This document shows positions 26,460 through 34,053 of a stretch of 34,053 nucleotides of DNA, piece after piece (position 1 is the first letter of the stretch; the number at the start of each line of letters is the position of its first letter). This DNA is from Sedimentisphaerales bacterium. GTDB taxonomy: Bacteria > Planctomycetota > Phycisphaerae > Sedimentisphaerales > Anaerohalosphaeraceae. The stretch lies in contig JAFGQP010000285.1 in assembly GCA_016935635.1 (NCBI GenBank), forward strand, positions 1-34,053, read 5' to 3'. The translations under genes were made by a program, and so were the position numbers. The notes below the pieces were generated by a model that saw only the letters and a program-made list of their open reading frames with translations, made no database searches and was not told the DNA's origin.

Positions 26460-27788
26460 ATGATTGGTTGTCATACAGGACGATTTTTTCAGGTTACCGT
26501 CGCAGGAGGTTCGTACCAGGAAGGCCTGACCGCCGTGGTCCAGGGGGCTCCCCCGGCGATGAGCCTGTCCGAACAGGAACTGTATGGGGATTTATTACTG
26601 CGAAAACCCGGAACGGATGAATTATCCAGCCCGCGAAAAGAGCCGGATTTGCCGGTGATTTATACCGGGCTGAATGCAGCCGACACCATTGAGAACGCCG
26701 GCAACAAAAATTTAACCAACGGGACACCTATTTCGATTTTGATTCCCAATCTGGATCGGCATTTTATTCACATCAAGCAATACCAGGACACCAACCGCAC
26801 CCCGCGGCCGGGTCATGCGTCATGGGCCTCGTTCTGCAAATACGGCCCCTGCGATGATGCTATTGGTGCGGGCATTTTCAGCGGACGATATACCTCCACA
26901 ATTGTCGCGGCAGGCTGTGTCGCCAAAAAGATTCTGAAAAAATTCGGCATCAACGTCTTTTCCTATATCCGCGAAGCCGCCGGTGTCTGCTGTCCGGATA
27001 TAGACCACAAAACAATTTTTGACTACACCGAACGCTACAAACAGATGCGGCGGGATCTGGATCCGTTTTACCAGGAAATTTATATCAAAGGCCTGGTGAC
27101 CATGGAGATGCGGTTCCTGGAAAAAATGAAAGTCTTTGCCCAGATCGAACAGGCCATTGATGATATCCGGGCCAAGGCCCCCCTGATTTCGGCCGATGAA
27201 ATTCGCTCCAAATACGGCGTTCATCATGTCATTCTCAGTCCCGACCCGGAAATCGCTGAAGCCATGCTGCAGGCGTGCAATAAAATCAGCCGCAGCGGGG
27301 ATTCTTCCGGCGGTGTTGTCGAAGTGGTGGTAACGGGGGTTCCGGTCGGTCTGGGTGAACCGGTATTTGATAAGCTGGATGCGCAGCTGGGACAAATGCT
27401 GGGTATCGGGGCAGTCAAGGGCCTTGAAATCGGCGCCGGTTTTGCCGTCAAGGACATGACTGGAATTCAGTCCAACGATGCCATGCAGGCCCAGCAGGGT
27501 CAGGTGCAATTCATGACCAATAATGCCGGCGGCATCACCGGAGGACTTTCCAGCGGACAGGACATTATTGTTCGCCTGGCCGTCAAGCCGACTCCCACAA
27601 TCGATAAAGCACAGCAGACCATTGATAAATATACCCTCCAGAATACCCAATTGGCGGCGATTACACGACGCGACCCTACCATTGTCAGCCGCATCTGGCC
27701 GGTCGCGGAAAATTATACCGCAATGGTTATGCTGGACAATCTGATTGCCTGGATGGGATACGAACAACTCAAGGCACGATTTGCCTGA
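26460..27788 (+). CDS. Divergent chorismate synthase-like (AroC-fold) protein
   Basis: Clear AroC core: RKPGTDELSSPRKEPDLPVIYTGL, RPGHA, VAAGCVAKKIL, GVPVGLGEPVFDKLDAQLGQML, GAVKGLEIGAGF, NNAGGITGGLSSGQDIIVRLAVKPT, RRDPTIVSRIWPVAE; canonical GESHG and GGGRSSARET motifs are not present. Confidence 0.75.
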   Translation: MIGCHTGRFFQVTVAGGSYQEGLTAVVQGAPPAMSLSEQELYGDLLLRKPGTDELSSPRKEPDLPVIYTGLNAADTIENAGNKNLTNGTPISILIPNLDRHFIHIKQYQDTNRTPRPGHASWASFCKYGPCDDAIGAGIFSGRYTSTIVAAGCVAKKILKKFGINVFSYIREAAGVCCPDIDHKTIFDYTERYKQMRRDLDPFYQEIYIKGLVTMEMRFLEKMKVFAQIEQAIDDIRAKAPLISADEIRSKYGVHHVILSPDPEIAEAMLQACNKISRSGDSSGGVVEVVVTGVPVGLGEPVFDKLDAQLGQMLGIGAVKGLEIGAGFAVKDMTGIQSNDAMQAQQGQVQFMTNNAGGITGGLSSGQDIIVRLAVKPTPTIDKAQQTIDKYTLQNTQLAAITRRDPTIVSRIWPVAENYTAMVMLDNLIAWMGYEQLKARFA

Positions 27789-27821
27789 GATTGATTCTGG
27801 TGTGAGTCATTGTCAGCGCAC

Positions 27822-27857
27822 AAAAAAGGGACGCATTTGACGGCGTCCCTTTTTTTA
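27822..27857. terminator. Bidirectional rho-independent terminator between convergent genes
   Basis: AAAAAAGGGACGC ... GCGTCCCTTTTTTT. Confidence 0.9.
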
Positions 27858-27883
27858 TTGCTTTCATGATGTACTGCTTTGGA

Positions 27884-30800
27884 CTATCTGCCCATCGCAG
27901 CAATGGCATCTTCTTCCGCTTCATCCTGGAGCACAATGGTCGGCTTGACCAGAATCAGCAGGATGCGTTTATCCTGGACTTCGCTGCGGTTCGAGAAGAA
28001 ACGGGATATCACCGGAATCTTGCTGAGAATCGGAACCCCGGCTTCTCGTTCAACCTGAGCGGTTAGAGTCAAGCCTCCCAGGAATACGGTACCGCGATCC
28101 GGAATAGATACGCGGGTCTGAATCGATGAAACCTGTTCGGTAGGATACGATATTTCAACCCTGACTTCTTCGCCGGATGTGGGATTGAAGCCAAGCGTCT
28201 GCTCAACCTTATTATCCGTCAGATCCAGAGTGAAGGTCGTGACACGCAAGATCACGTATTTCATATCCGACGTGATGGTTGGTGTAATCGACAGACGTAT
28301 GCCGGAATCAAAATCTTCGTAGGTGTTTTCAATATAAGCATTCGTGATCGGCTGACCATCAGCAGGAGTAATCGTCTCCGTGCCGAGGGTTGCATCGGTA
28401 CGAAGCCGGCGTACCGTGGTGACCTGCAGGGTGGCGGATTCGCCGCTGAGCACCATCGCTTTGGGAGCGGTTAACTGACGTGAATTACTGTGCATCTGTG
28501 TGGCACGCAGCAGGAAATCCACCTGTAAATCATCCAATACATAGGCAAAACCGGAAGACATTGAAGGAGTGGATCCGCCCAGCGTACCGCCAACGGCCGT
28601 CGGCTGAGACGCCGCCGCATTGTAGCTATTCTGTGTAAACATCAGATTACCTGGGCCGGCATCGCTTTCCCACTGCCCGCCGACGCGCAACCGATTAATC
28701 TGGACATCCAAACCGATATCTTCGAGGAAATGCTCATCAACCAGCAGAAAACGCGCTTCAATGGCAACCTGCTGCCCAAGCTGTTTTCTCATTTCATCAA
28801 GGAATTTACGTATCTTTTCATGATTTTCCGGTGTCTGCCAGACAATCAGCTTGGTGCCCATGAACTGCTCAATACGAGCCTCACCGCCATTGTCATACCA
28901 GCTGTCCGGATCGATGGTCTGCAGAATGGTATCAATCAGCTGATCGCCCATTTCACGAGAACGCCAGCTTCCAAGATACTGACTGCTGCTGCCGCTGCTG
29001 CGACGGTTGCCGCGGTTCTGACCGCCGCTGGAACCGCCCTGGCCGCCCTGCTGTCCACCCTGATTACCCTGACTTTGTCCCATCACGTTATCGCTTTGGC
29101 CTACTCCCTGAACACCGCCGTTGTATTCATCATAATCCGCCGGCGGACTCAGTAATTCCGCAACATCATAAACAATATTGGTAAACGGCTTGGGCAGATA
29201 ATCCACCGTTGCAATCGTAACGATGCCGTACTGCACCACATATCCGAGTTCGGCCATACCGCCTGCACTGACCGCCTGAAGAACACGCTCCAGACCAACT
29301 CGCAGGGGAACCGCTACAAGCCCTTCACCGCTCAAGGTGATAGGAGTATCTCGGTCAATGAAGGCATTTTCAGTCAAATCTTTCCACATCACTGCAATCG
29401 ACAACTGAGGTTCAACCGAATCTCTGAGAATATTGATTGCTTCTTCAAACGTCGTTTCCGGAGTCAACGCGGACAAATTCACCGTTTGATCCAGCAGTTT
29501 GTTGGCCGCAGCATCGGCCGGACTCATCTGTTCCTGAAGTAGCTGCTCGCGACGCTCGGATATTTCTTTCCAGTTGCGGGGATAATTAATTTCCTTGGAG
29601 AAAGGCGTGGATTTTCCGCTGGTTTCCAGAATCAGCTGCATCTCTTCCTTTTCAGCCTCATGCTTGATGCGAAGCTGTTCGACCCACCGAACGGTATTTT
29701 CCAGCGTTTTTCGCTTGATCAGGGCTTCCCGATTGTGGGGATCAACAGCCAGCAGCTGTTCCAATTGCCCCAGCGCCTCCTCGTAGCGTTCCTCCGCTTC
29801 GAAAGCAAGAGCTCGTTCCATGTAATCACTGACGGCCTGGGCACGTTCGGTTTCAAGATTCTTGCGGATTTCCTGATTGATCCGTTCGGCCTCGCTGCCC
29901 TTGATGATAATCTGCTCTTCGTTGTATTTCTTTTCTTCCGTGTCAACGACTTCTTCTTTTTCAGTCAGCTTTTTCTTGAGGTCGCCATATTCATCACCCA
30001 GCAGCAGCCGGTTGTGTTCCAGCGTCGAAAAGGCATTTCGCAAAGCGGTTCTGGCGGCAGTGAAATCTTGTTTTGCTTTCGCCTGATCCGCTTTGTTCAG
30101 GGCATCCGTAACGACCGCCCGGGTGTAGCTTCGCTGAACTTCCTGCTTACGGATCACTTCCTGCAGGTAGGAATTGGCCTGACTGGCCGTGGGAGTTTCG
30201 GCGGCAGGCTGTTCGGCAGCTGTTTGCGTCACGTCGATCGCAACGGGAGCCGCCACGACTTCTTGAACAGTCTGAACCGCAGTCGGCTGTTCAACCGTGA
30301 CTTCCACCACCTCTACAGTCACCGGCGCGGCTTCGACCTGAACCGGTGTTGCTTCTTCAGCCTGAACCTCGACCACTTCCACCGTAACCGTAGCCGCTTG
30401 AACCTCGGCCTGGATTGCAGCGGGCTGTTCTGCCGGAACTTCAACCACTTCAACGGCAACCGGGGTCTCAACAACCTCGACCACTTCAACGACAGGCTGC
30501 TGGACAGGTTCGGCCGGAGGGGTCTGCTGACTTAAAGAGGCATTGACCTTGTTCAGGTCGGCAGTGATAATGCTCTTTTCCATTTCATTGACATAAGGAC
30601 TGGCCTGAATCTGCAGCAGGAGCTTTTTGGCCTCAGTATAATTCCCATCAGCGATAAGCTGGTCAATTTGCTTTCTGAGGGTAACAATCTTTTCGCGTTC
30701 AGCTAAAGCGGTTTGAATCTGCCCGGCAAGCTCTTTGGCTTTCTGCTTCTGGGTGTCGGTCAAAAAGGAGCCGTATTCCTGCTCCACCACAGCAAGGTCG

Positions 30801-31006
30801 CCCTGGGCCTTGGTGTACATGCCCCGTTTAATCCATTCTTCCACGACCTTAAGAGAGCTGTCGGCCTTTTGCTGCTTGGCTTCCTGCTCGGAAGCCGGAG
30901 TATCTGCCGCCCGTATGGTGCCTGTGGTCCAGACAAACGCCAACACGGCAAATAGAAGTGCAAGTGTACCGGCTCGACGTACCCAAATAAATGATTGCGT
31001 ACTCAC
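27884..31006 (-). CDS. Secretin (type II/IV pilus GspD/PilQ-like) with N-terminal TPR-like region and Val/Glu repeat linker
   Basis: C-terminal VSIPDRGTVFLGGLTLTAQVEREAGVPILSKIPVISRFFSNRSEVQDKRILLILVKPTIV is a secretin signature; N-terminal signal peptide. Confidence 0.88.
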   Translation of the reverse strand: MSTQSFIWVRRAGTLALLFAVLAFVWTTGTIRAADTPASEQEAKQQKADSSLKVVEEWIKRGMYTKAQGDLAVVEQEYGSFLTDTQKQKAKELAGQIQTALAEREKIVTLRKQIDQLIADGNYTEAKKLLLQIQASPYVNEMEKSIITADLNKVNASLSQQTPPAEPVQQPVVEVVEVVETPVAVEVVEVPAEQPAAIQAEVQAATVTVEVVEVQAEEATPVQVEAAPVTVEVVEVTVEQPTAVQTVQEVVAAPVAIDVTQTAAEQPAAETPTASQANSYLQEVIRKQEVQRSYTRAVVTDALNKADQAKAKQDFTAARTALRNAFSTLEHNRLLLGDEYGDLKKKLTEKEEVVDTEEKKYNEEQIIIKGSEAERINQEIRKNLETERAQAVSDYMERALAFEAEERYEEALGQLEQLLAVDPHNREALIKRKTLENTVRWVEQLRIKHEAEKEEMQLILETSGKSTPFSKEINYPRNWKEISERREQLLQEQMSPADAAANKLLDQTVNLSALTPETTFEEAINILRDSVEPQLSIAVMWKDLTENAFIDRDTPITLSGEGLVAVPLRVGLERVLQAVSAGGMAELGYVVQYGIVTIATVDYLPKPFTNIVYDVAELLSPPADYDEYNGGVQGVGQSDNVMGQSQGNQGGQQGGQGGSSGGQNRGNRRSSGSSSQYLGSWRSREMGDQLIDTILQTIDPDSWYDNGGEARIEQFMGTKLIVWQTPENHEKIRKFLDEMRKQLGQQVAIEARFLLVDEHFLEDIGLDVQINRLRVGGQWESDAGPGNLMFTQNSYNAAASQPTAVGGTLGGSTPSMSSGFAYVLDDLQVDFLLRATQMHSNSRQLTAPKAMVLSGESATLQVTTVRRLRTDATLGTETITPADGQPITNAYIENTYEDFDSGIRLSITPTITSDMKYVILRVTTFTLDLTDNKVEQTLGFNPTSGEEVRVEISYPTEQVSSIQTRVSIPDRGTVFLGGLTLTAQVEREAGVPILSKIPVISRFFSNRSEVQDKRILLILVKPTIVLQDEAEEDAIAAMGR
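30250..30510 (-). repeat. Tandem protein-level repeat (V[TA]VEVVEV...EQPTAVQ, about 22-26 aa units) in the secretin linker
   Basis: VAVEVVEVPAEQPAAIQAEVQAAT / VTVEVVEVQAEEATPVQVEAAP / VTVEVVEVTVEQPTAVQTVQEVVAAP. Confidence 0.75.
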
Positions 31007-31241
31007 CAGAAAAACCTCCAGAAAATCTGAATTATTAGTTCAATTATTCCGACAAATCCTGCCGACCGAAATTATGGAGACGCTATGTCCCATATAACAG
31101 TCGATTCGTAAGTGTATAACCATGATGAGATTAATGCAAGTGAAAAAATCCGGGTTTAGCCTTGATAATTCGCTTGTTTTTTATGCGGTTCATTTGTATA
31201 TTCCGCCTCGCTGTAAATTAACGCTTATAGGACTCTGAAAA

Positions 31242-32021
31242 TTGACAAATCGAGCTATTAATACTGATTCGCCTGATTCCCCTCTCCAGCCAAAGGTCTC
31301 CATCGCTATTGAAACCAGCGGCAGGACAGGTTCTGTCGCGATTGCCCGCGAGGAAGTGATCCTGGACCACGCCACCTTGTCAGGCTTTCAAAAGCATAGT
31401 TCAGAGCTTTTGCCTGCCATTCAAAGCCTTTTATTAAGACACGGCTTGTCCACTAAAGACATTCAGCAGATTTACCTCCCTAAAGGCCCCGGCAGTTTTA
31501 CCGGCATTCGGATTGCAGTGACTTTTGCCAAGATGGCAGCGTTTTCCATGGGGGCAAAAATTGTAGCAGTAAACACATTGGATGCCTTGGCACACAATGC
31601 TATCCATGACATGGAGAACACCGATTCCCCTGTCCAGCAGATTGCAACTATTCTCGATGCAAAAAAGGGATATTTCTACATCGCTGTCTTCAATAAAACT
31701 GATACCGGTCTCCATCGCATGACCGAGGATTTGCTGATAACACCGGCGGTTTTTTTATCGGACCATTGCGAAGGCCAATCCAAAACAGCCCTGCTCGGAG
31801 AAGGCTTGGTGTACTATCACAAGCAATTCGAGCATCCAAATACTGTGATTCTGGACAAATCCTGCTGGCCGGCCAGTGCTGTATCGGTCTGGCATGTGGC
31901 CCGACGGCGGGCAAAACAGCAGCAGTTTGACGACCCGAATAATCTGGTTCCGCTTTACATCCGAAGGCCGGAAGCTGAAGAAAACTGGGAAAAAGCCCAG
32001 CAAGCCAAACACGCAAAATGA
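31242..32021 (+). CDS. tsaB: tRNA threonylcarbamoyladenosine biosynthesis protein TsaB (TTG start likely)
   Basis: VSIAIETSGRTGSVAIA, LPKGPGSFTGIRIAVTFAKMAAF, VNTLDALAHNA; AGGA upstream of TTG 31242. Confidence 0.85.
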   Translation: MTNRAINTDSPDSPLQPKVSIAIETSGRTGSVAIAREEVILDHATLSGFQKHSSELLPAIQSLLLRHGLSTKDIQQIYLPKGPGSFTGIRIAVTFAKMAAFSMGAKIVAVNTLDALAHNAIHDMENTDSPVQQIATILDAKKGYFYIAVFNKTDTGLHRMTEDLLITPAVFLSDHCEGQSKTALLGEGLVYYHKQFEHPNTVILDKSCWPASAVSVWHVARRRAKQQQFDDPNNLVPLYIRRPEAEENWEKAQQAKHAK

Positions 32022-32152
32022 AAACAGGCCTGCTTTCTTCTGTTAAAGGGGCATATTTTTTTAAGCTTTTTTTGTTGCTAAAACGATGCTCGGGTGGTAT
32101 GTTTTGTGGTCTTTTCGGCAGGGATTTCTCTGCCGGCAGGCGGAATACGCCT

Positions 32153-32225
32153 GGGTGAGTAGCTCAGCAGGTAGAGCAACGCACTTTTAATGCGTAGGTC
32201 TTGGGTTCGAATCCCAACTCACCCA
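32153..32225 (+). tRNA. tRNA-Lys (anticodon TTT)
   Basis: Acceptor GGGTGAG/CTCACCC; D-arm GCTCAGCAGGTAGAGC; anticodon arm ACGCA-CTTTTAA-TGCGT; T-arm TTGGGTTCGAATCCCAA; no encoded CCA. Confidence 0.96.
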
Positions 32226-32235
32226 GTAATGATAA

Positions 32236-32269
32236 GGCCTTATAAGTGATGAACTTATGAGGCTTTTTT
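32236..32269 (+). terminator. Rho-independent terminator downstream of tRNA-Lys
   Basis: GCCTTATAAGT-GATGA-ACTTATGAGGC-TTTTTT. Confidence 0.8.
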
Positions 32270-33430
32270 GTTTGTGTCAACTGCTTCATTCTTGGGTTTT
32301 TCTTGACTTTCCGTCACTTTTTCCGTCACGACAGGCTTTGTCCAGAATGATTCTTTTGTTGCCTTGTCATAATCACTGTCGGACACTTGGGTATAGAATG
32401 TCTGGGTCGTGGTGATGGAAGCATGACCAGCATATTCTTTGACCACGTGCATCGGGTATCGTGAGGCCCAATCGGTGATACAGCTTTTCCGGAGTGAGTG
32501 TATCGGCTTGTCAAAAGGCTTCAGACCGGCCCGTTTCAGGATTGCCAGAAAATCACGATGTAAATTACCTTCATATACATCCGTGATAACCTTCTCTTGT
32601 CCCTCTGGAGCCGCCGCATACGCAGCCAGTAACATCTTGGCCAGTTCCGGCGGTATCGGAATAACTCTCTTGTCACCGTCCTTGGGCATCCACTCATCGC
32701 AGGCTATTATGGTCAGACGGTTCTTGTCCCAATCGATATTCGACCACCGGAGATTAAGAGCCTCACCGCTGCGAAGGCCGCACATCCTACACAAAGCAAT
32801 GACCAGCTTTAACCGCTGGGGTGCGTGTTCCATAATCTTATTGAACTCGTCCAGCTCGACAGGGTGCCATTCTTTAGGTGCCTCTGTATCCATCACCACG
32901 TGAGCGAAGGGATTGACCGTCAGCAGGTCTTTTTCGACTGCCCAATTAAAGATCGCCTTGGCCATAACCAGAATGCTGTTGACGGTGTTCTTGGCGAGCT
33001 TTTCTTTGCGTTTTTTCTCTACCCGAAGGCGATTCGATAGTAAGGCGGTCTTGAACTTGCCAGCATCTACCTTAGATATGCTGTCAATACGTCGGTTCTG
33101 GCCAAAGTGCTTTAACAGATACGTTTGACATTCTTTCCGCTTCAAGACCGTCCCGGGCCTCAGTTCAAGTCCCTTTTCTTCAAGATAATCCTGACACAAC
33201 TGGCTTGTGGTGAGAGCTTTTCCAGTGTTCCTCTTGGATGGGTTCTTGTCGAACGCAAGCTCAATCTCTGATGTACGTTTCTTGGCATCACGTTCCGACA
33301 GTTCATCGACCCTGCCAAGAGCCTTACTGCGCCGCTTGCCGTTCTCGTCGAACCACCGGCAGCACCAGTATTCGACAATCCCGTTCTTGCCTTGCTTGCG
33401 GTCTTTATAAAGTGTTACCGCTCGTCTCAT
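32255..33430 (-). CDS. Tyrosine recombinase / phage-type integrase
   Basis: Catalytic motifs GLRSGEALNLRW, HSLRKSCITDW, GHASITTTQTFYTQV; located at the 3' side of tRNA-Lys. Confidence 0.92.
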   Translation of the reverse strand: MRRAVTLYKDRKQGKNGIVEYWCCRWFDENGKRRSKALGRVDELSERDAKKRTSEIELAFDKNPSKRNTGKALTTSQLCQDYLEEKGLELRPGTVLKRKECQTYLLKHFGQNRRIDSISKVDAGKFKTALLSNRLRVEKKRKEKLAKNTVNSILVMAKAIFNWAVEKDLLTVNPFAHVVMDTEAPKEWHPVELDEFNKIMEHAPQRLKLVIALCRMCGLRSGEALNLRWSNIDWDKNRLTIIACDEWMPKDGDKRVIPIPPELAKMLLAAYAAAPEGQEKVITDVYEGNLHRDFLAILKRAGLKPFDKPIHSLRKSCITDWASRYPMHVVKEYAGHASITTTQTFYTQVSDSDYDKATKESFWTKPVVTEKVTESQEKPKNEAVDTNKKAS

Positions 33431-33672
33431 TTTTCACCTCTTTTCCCTTTGGGTTTACTATGGGCATCTGCACCGATAGCAGATTTTTTATCACGTGGCA
33501 CAATAACCAGATTGAAATAGTCCAGTAACTCTCCGGCCTTTTGGAGTGAGCATCCGTTTCCCTGCATCAGTCGGCACAAATCCGACTCCGTCACACTGGT
33601 TTCCTTGGAGATATGGTATCGGGTATGGCCGCAAGTCCTGATTCTATGCCGGATGATTTCTGCAATATCCAT
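33427..33672 (-). CDS. Small HTH (XRE-like) DNA-binding protein, overlapping the integrase start
   Basis: TRYHISKETSVTESDLCRLMQGNGCSLQKAGELLDYFNL fits an HTH_3-like fold; 4-nt overlap with the integrase ORF. Confidence 0.65.
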   Translation of the reverse strand: MDIAEIIRHRIRTCGHTRYHISKETSVTESDLCRLMQGNGCSLQKAGELLDYFNLVIVPRDKKSAIGADAHSKPKGKRGEK

Positions 33673-33726
33673 TGTCCTGTCCTTAATTATTATATGCTCT
33701 ATGATTCATTATCAGTATTCTACGAC

Positions 33727-33750
33727 AATACTTTGAATATTGCAAGTATT
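33727..33750. promoter_or_regulatory. Inverted repeat, candidate operator upstream of the HTH-integrase operon
   Basis: AATACTT-TGAATATTGC-AAGTATT, perfect 7-bp arms, about 55 bp upstream of the HTH start codon. Confidence 0.4.
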
Positions 33751-34053
33751 ATTTCAGAAATATTTTATAAATTGCCCGGATTTTACCGCTTTGTGCTTTT
33801 GGTTAGAATTGTCTTCATTGCTTCACCCCATTTTAAACCCCTTTATCATACGATACATTGCTGGGGCGTGTGCTTCATTGAATTGTTCCATATAGCCGCT
33901 GGCCGTCTTATTTTCGGCCTGTGGGCAGGACCCGCAGCGGGCCTATAGTGCGTGTCATGTGAACCTGATTTTTTGTGTCTAAAAATTCCGGCAAAACGCG
34001 CTGCCGACCGTATTTTATTGCCTTATCCCACAAGGACCCGCCAAAGATGGAAT

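Noticed and set aside
29660-30535. 291-aa plus-strand ORF rich in Asn/Arg/Phe/His
   Set aside because: Antisense shadow of the secretin gene including its VEVVEV repeat; no independent evidence.
32117-32137. CGGCAG-N8-CTGCCG hairpin just upstream of tRNA-Lys
   Set aside because: Short stem with no T-run or conserved riboswitch features; probably part of the tRNA leader, insufficient to call a feature.

Overview
The window looks like a bacterial chromosome segment, probably from a Phycisphaerae/Planctomycetes-like organism. That placement is inference from the dockerin-like/beta-helix protein style and the PilX-like genes; no marker-gene placement was done. Left to right it contains: a degenerate intergenic repeat; lipB-lipA; two tandem PilX-like pseudopilin proteins with long beta-rich bodies plus a small acidic secreted protein; a minus-strand block (yifB/comM-like ATPase, hemL, a membrane protein, a beta-hydroxyacid dehydrogenase); a possible 24-aa membrane microprotein followed by a strong hairpin terminator; a 66-aa orphan; a giant minus-strand secreted protein of about 3,900 aa (S8 subtilase, three parallel beta-helix supermodules with InlB-like linkers, a dockerin-like domain and FN3-like repeats); a plus-strand three-gene cassette (aroA-like, PEPCK/HprK-like P-loop protein, highly divergent chorismate-synthase-like protein); a secretin with a Val/Glu repeat linker; tsaB; and tRNA-Lys(TTT) with a tyrosine integrase plus HTH gene abutting its 3' side, which is the edge of a probable integrated element. 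The best candidates for something undescribed are the AroA-like/PEPCK-like/AroC-like cassette, in which the AroC homologue has lost canonical active-site motifs, and the giant protease/beta-helix protein. All family calls are by eye from motifs; no database search was run.
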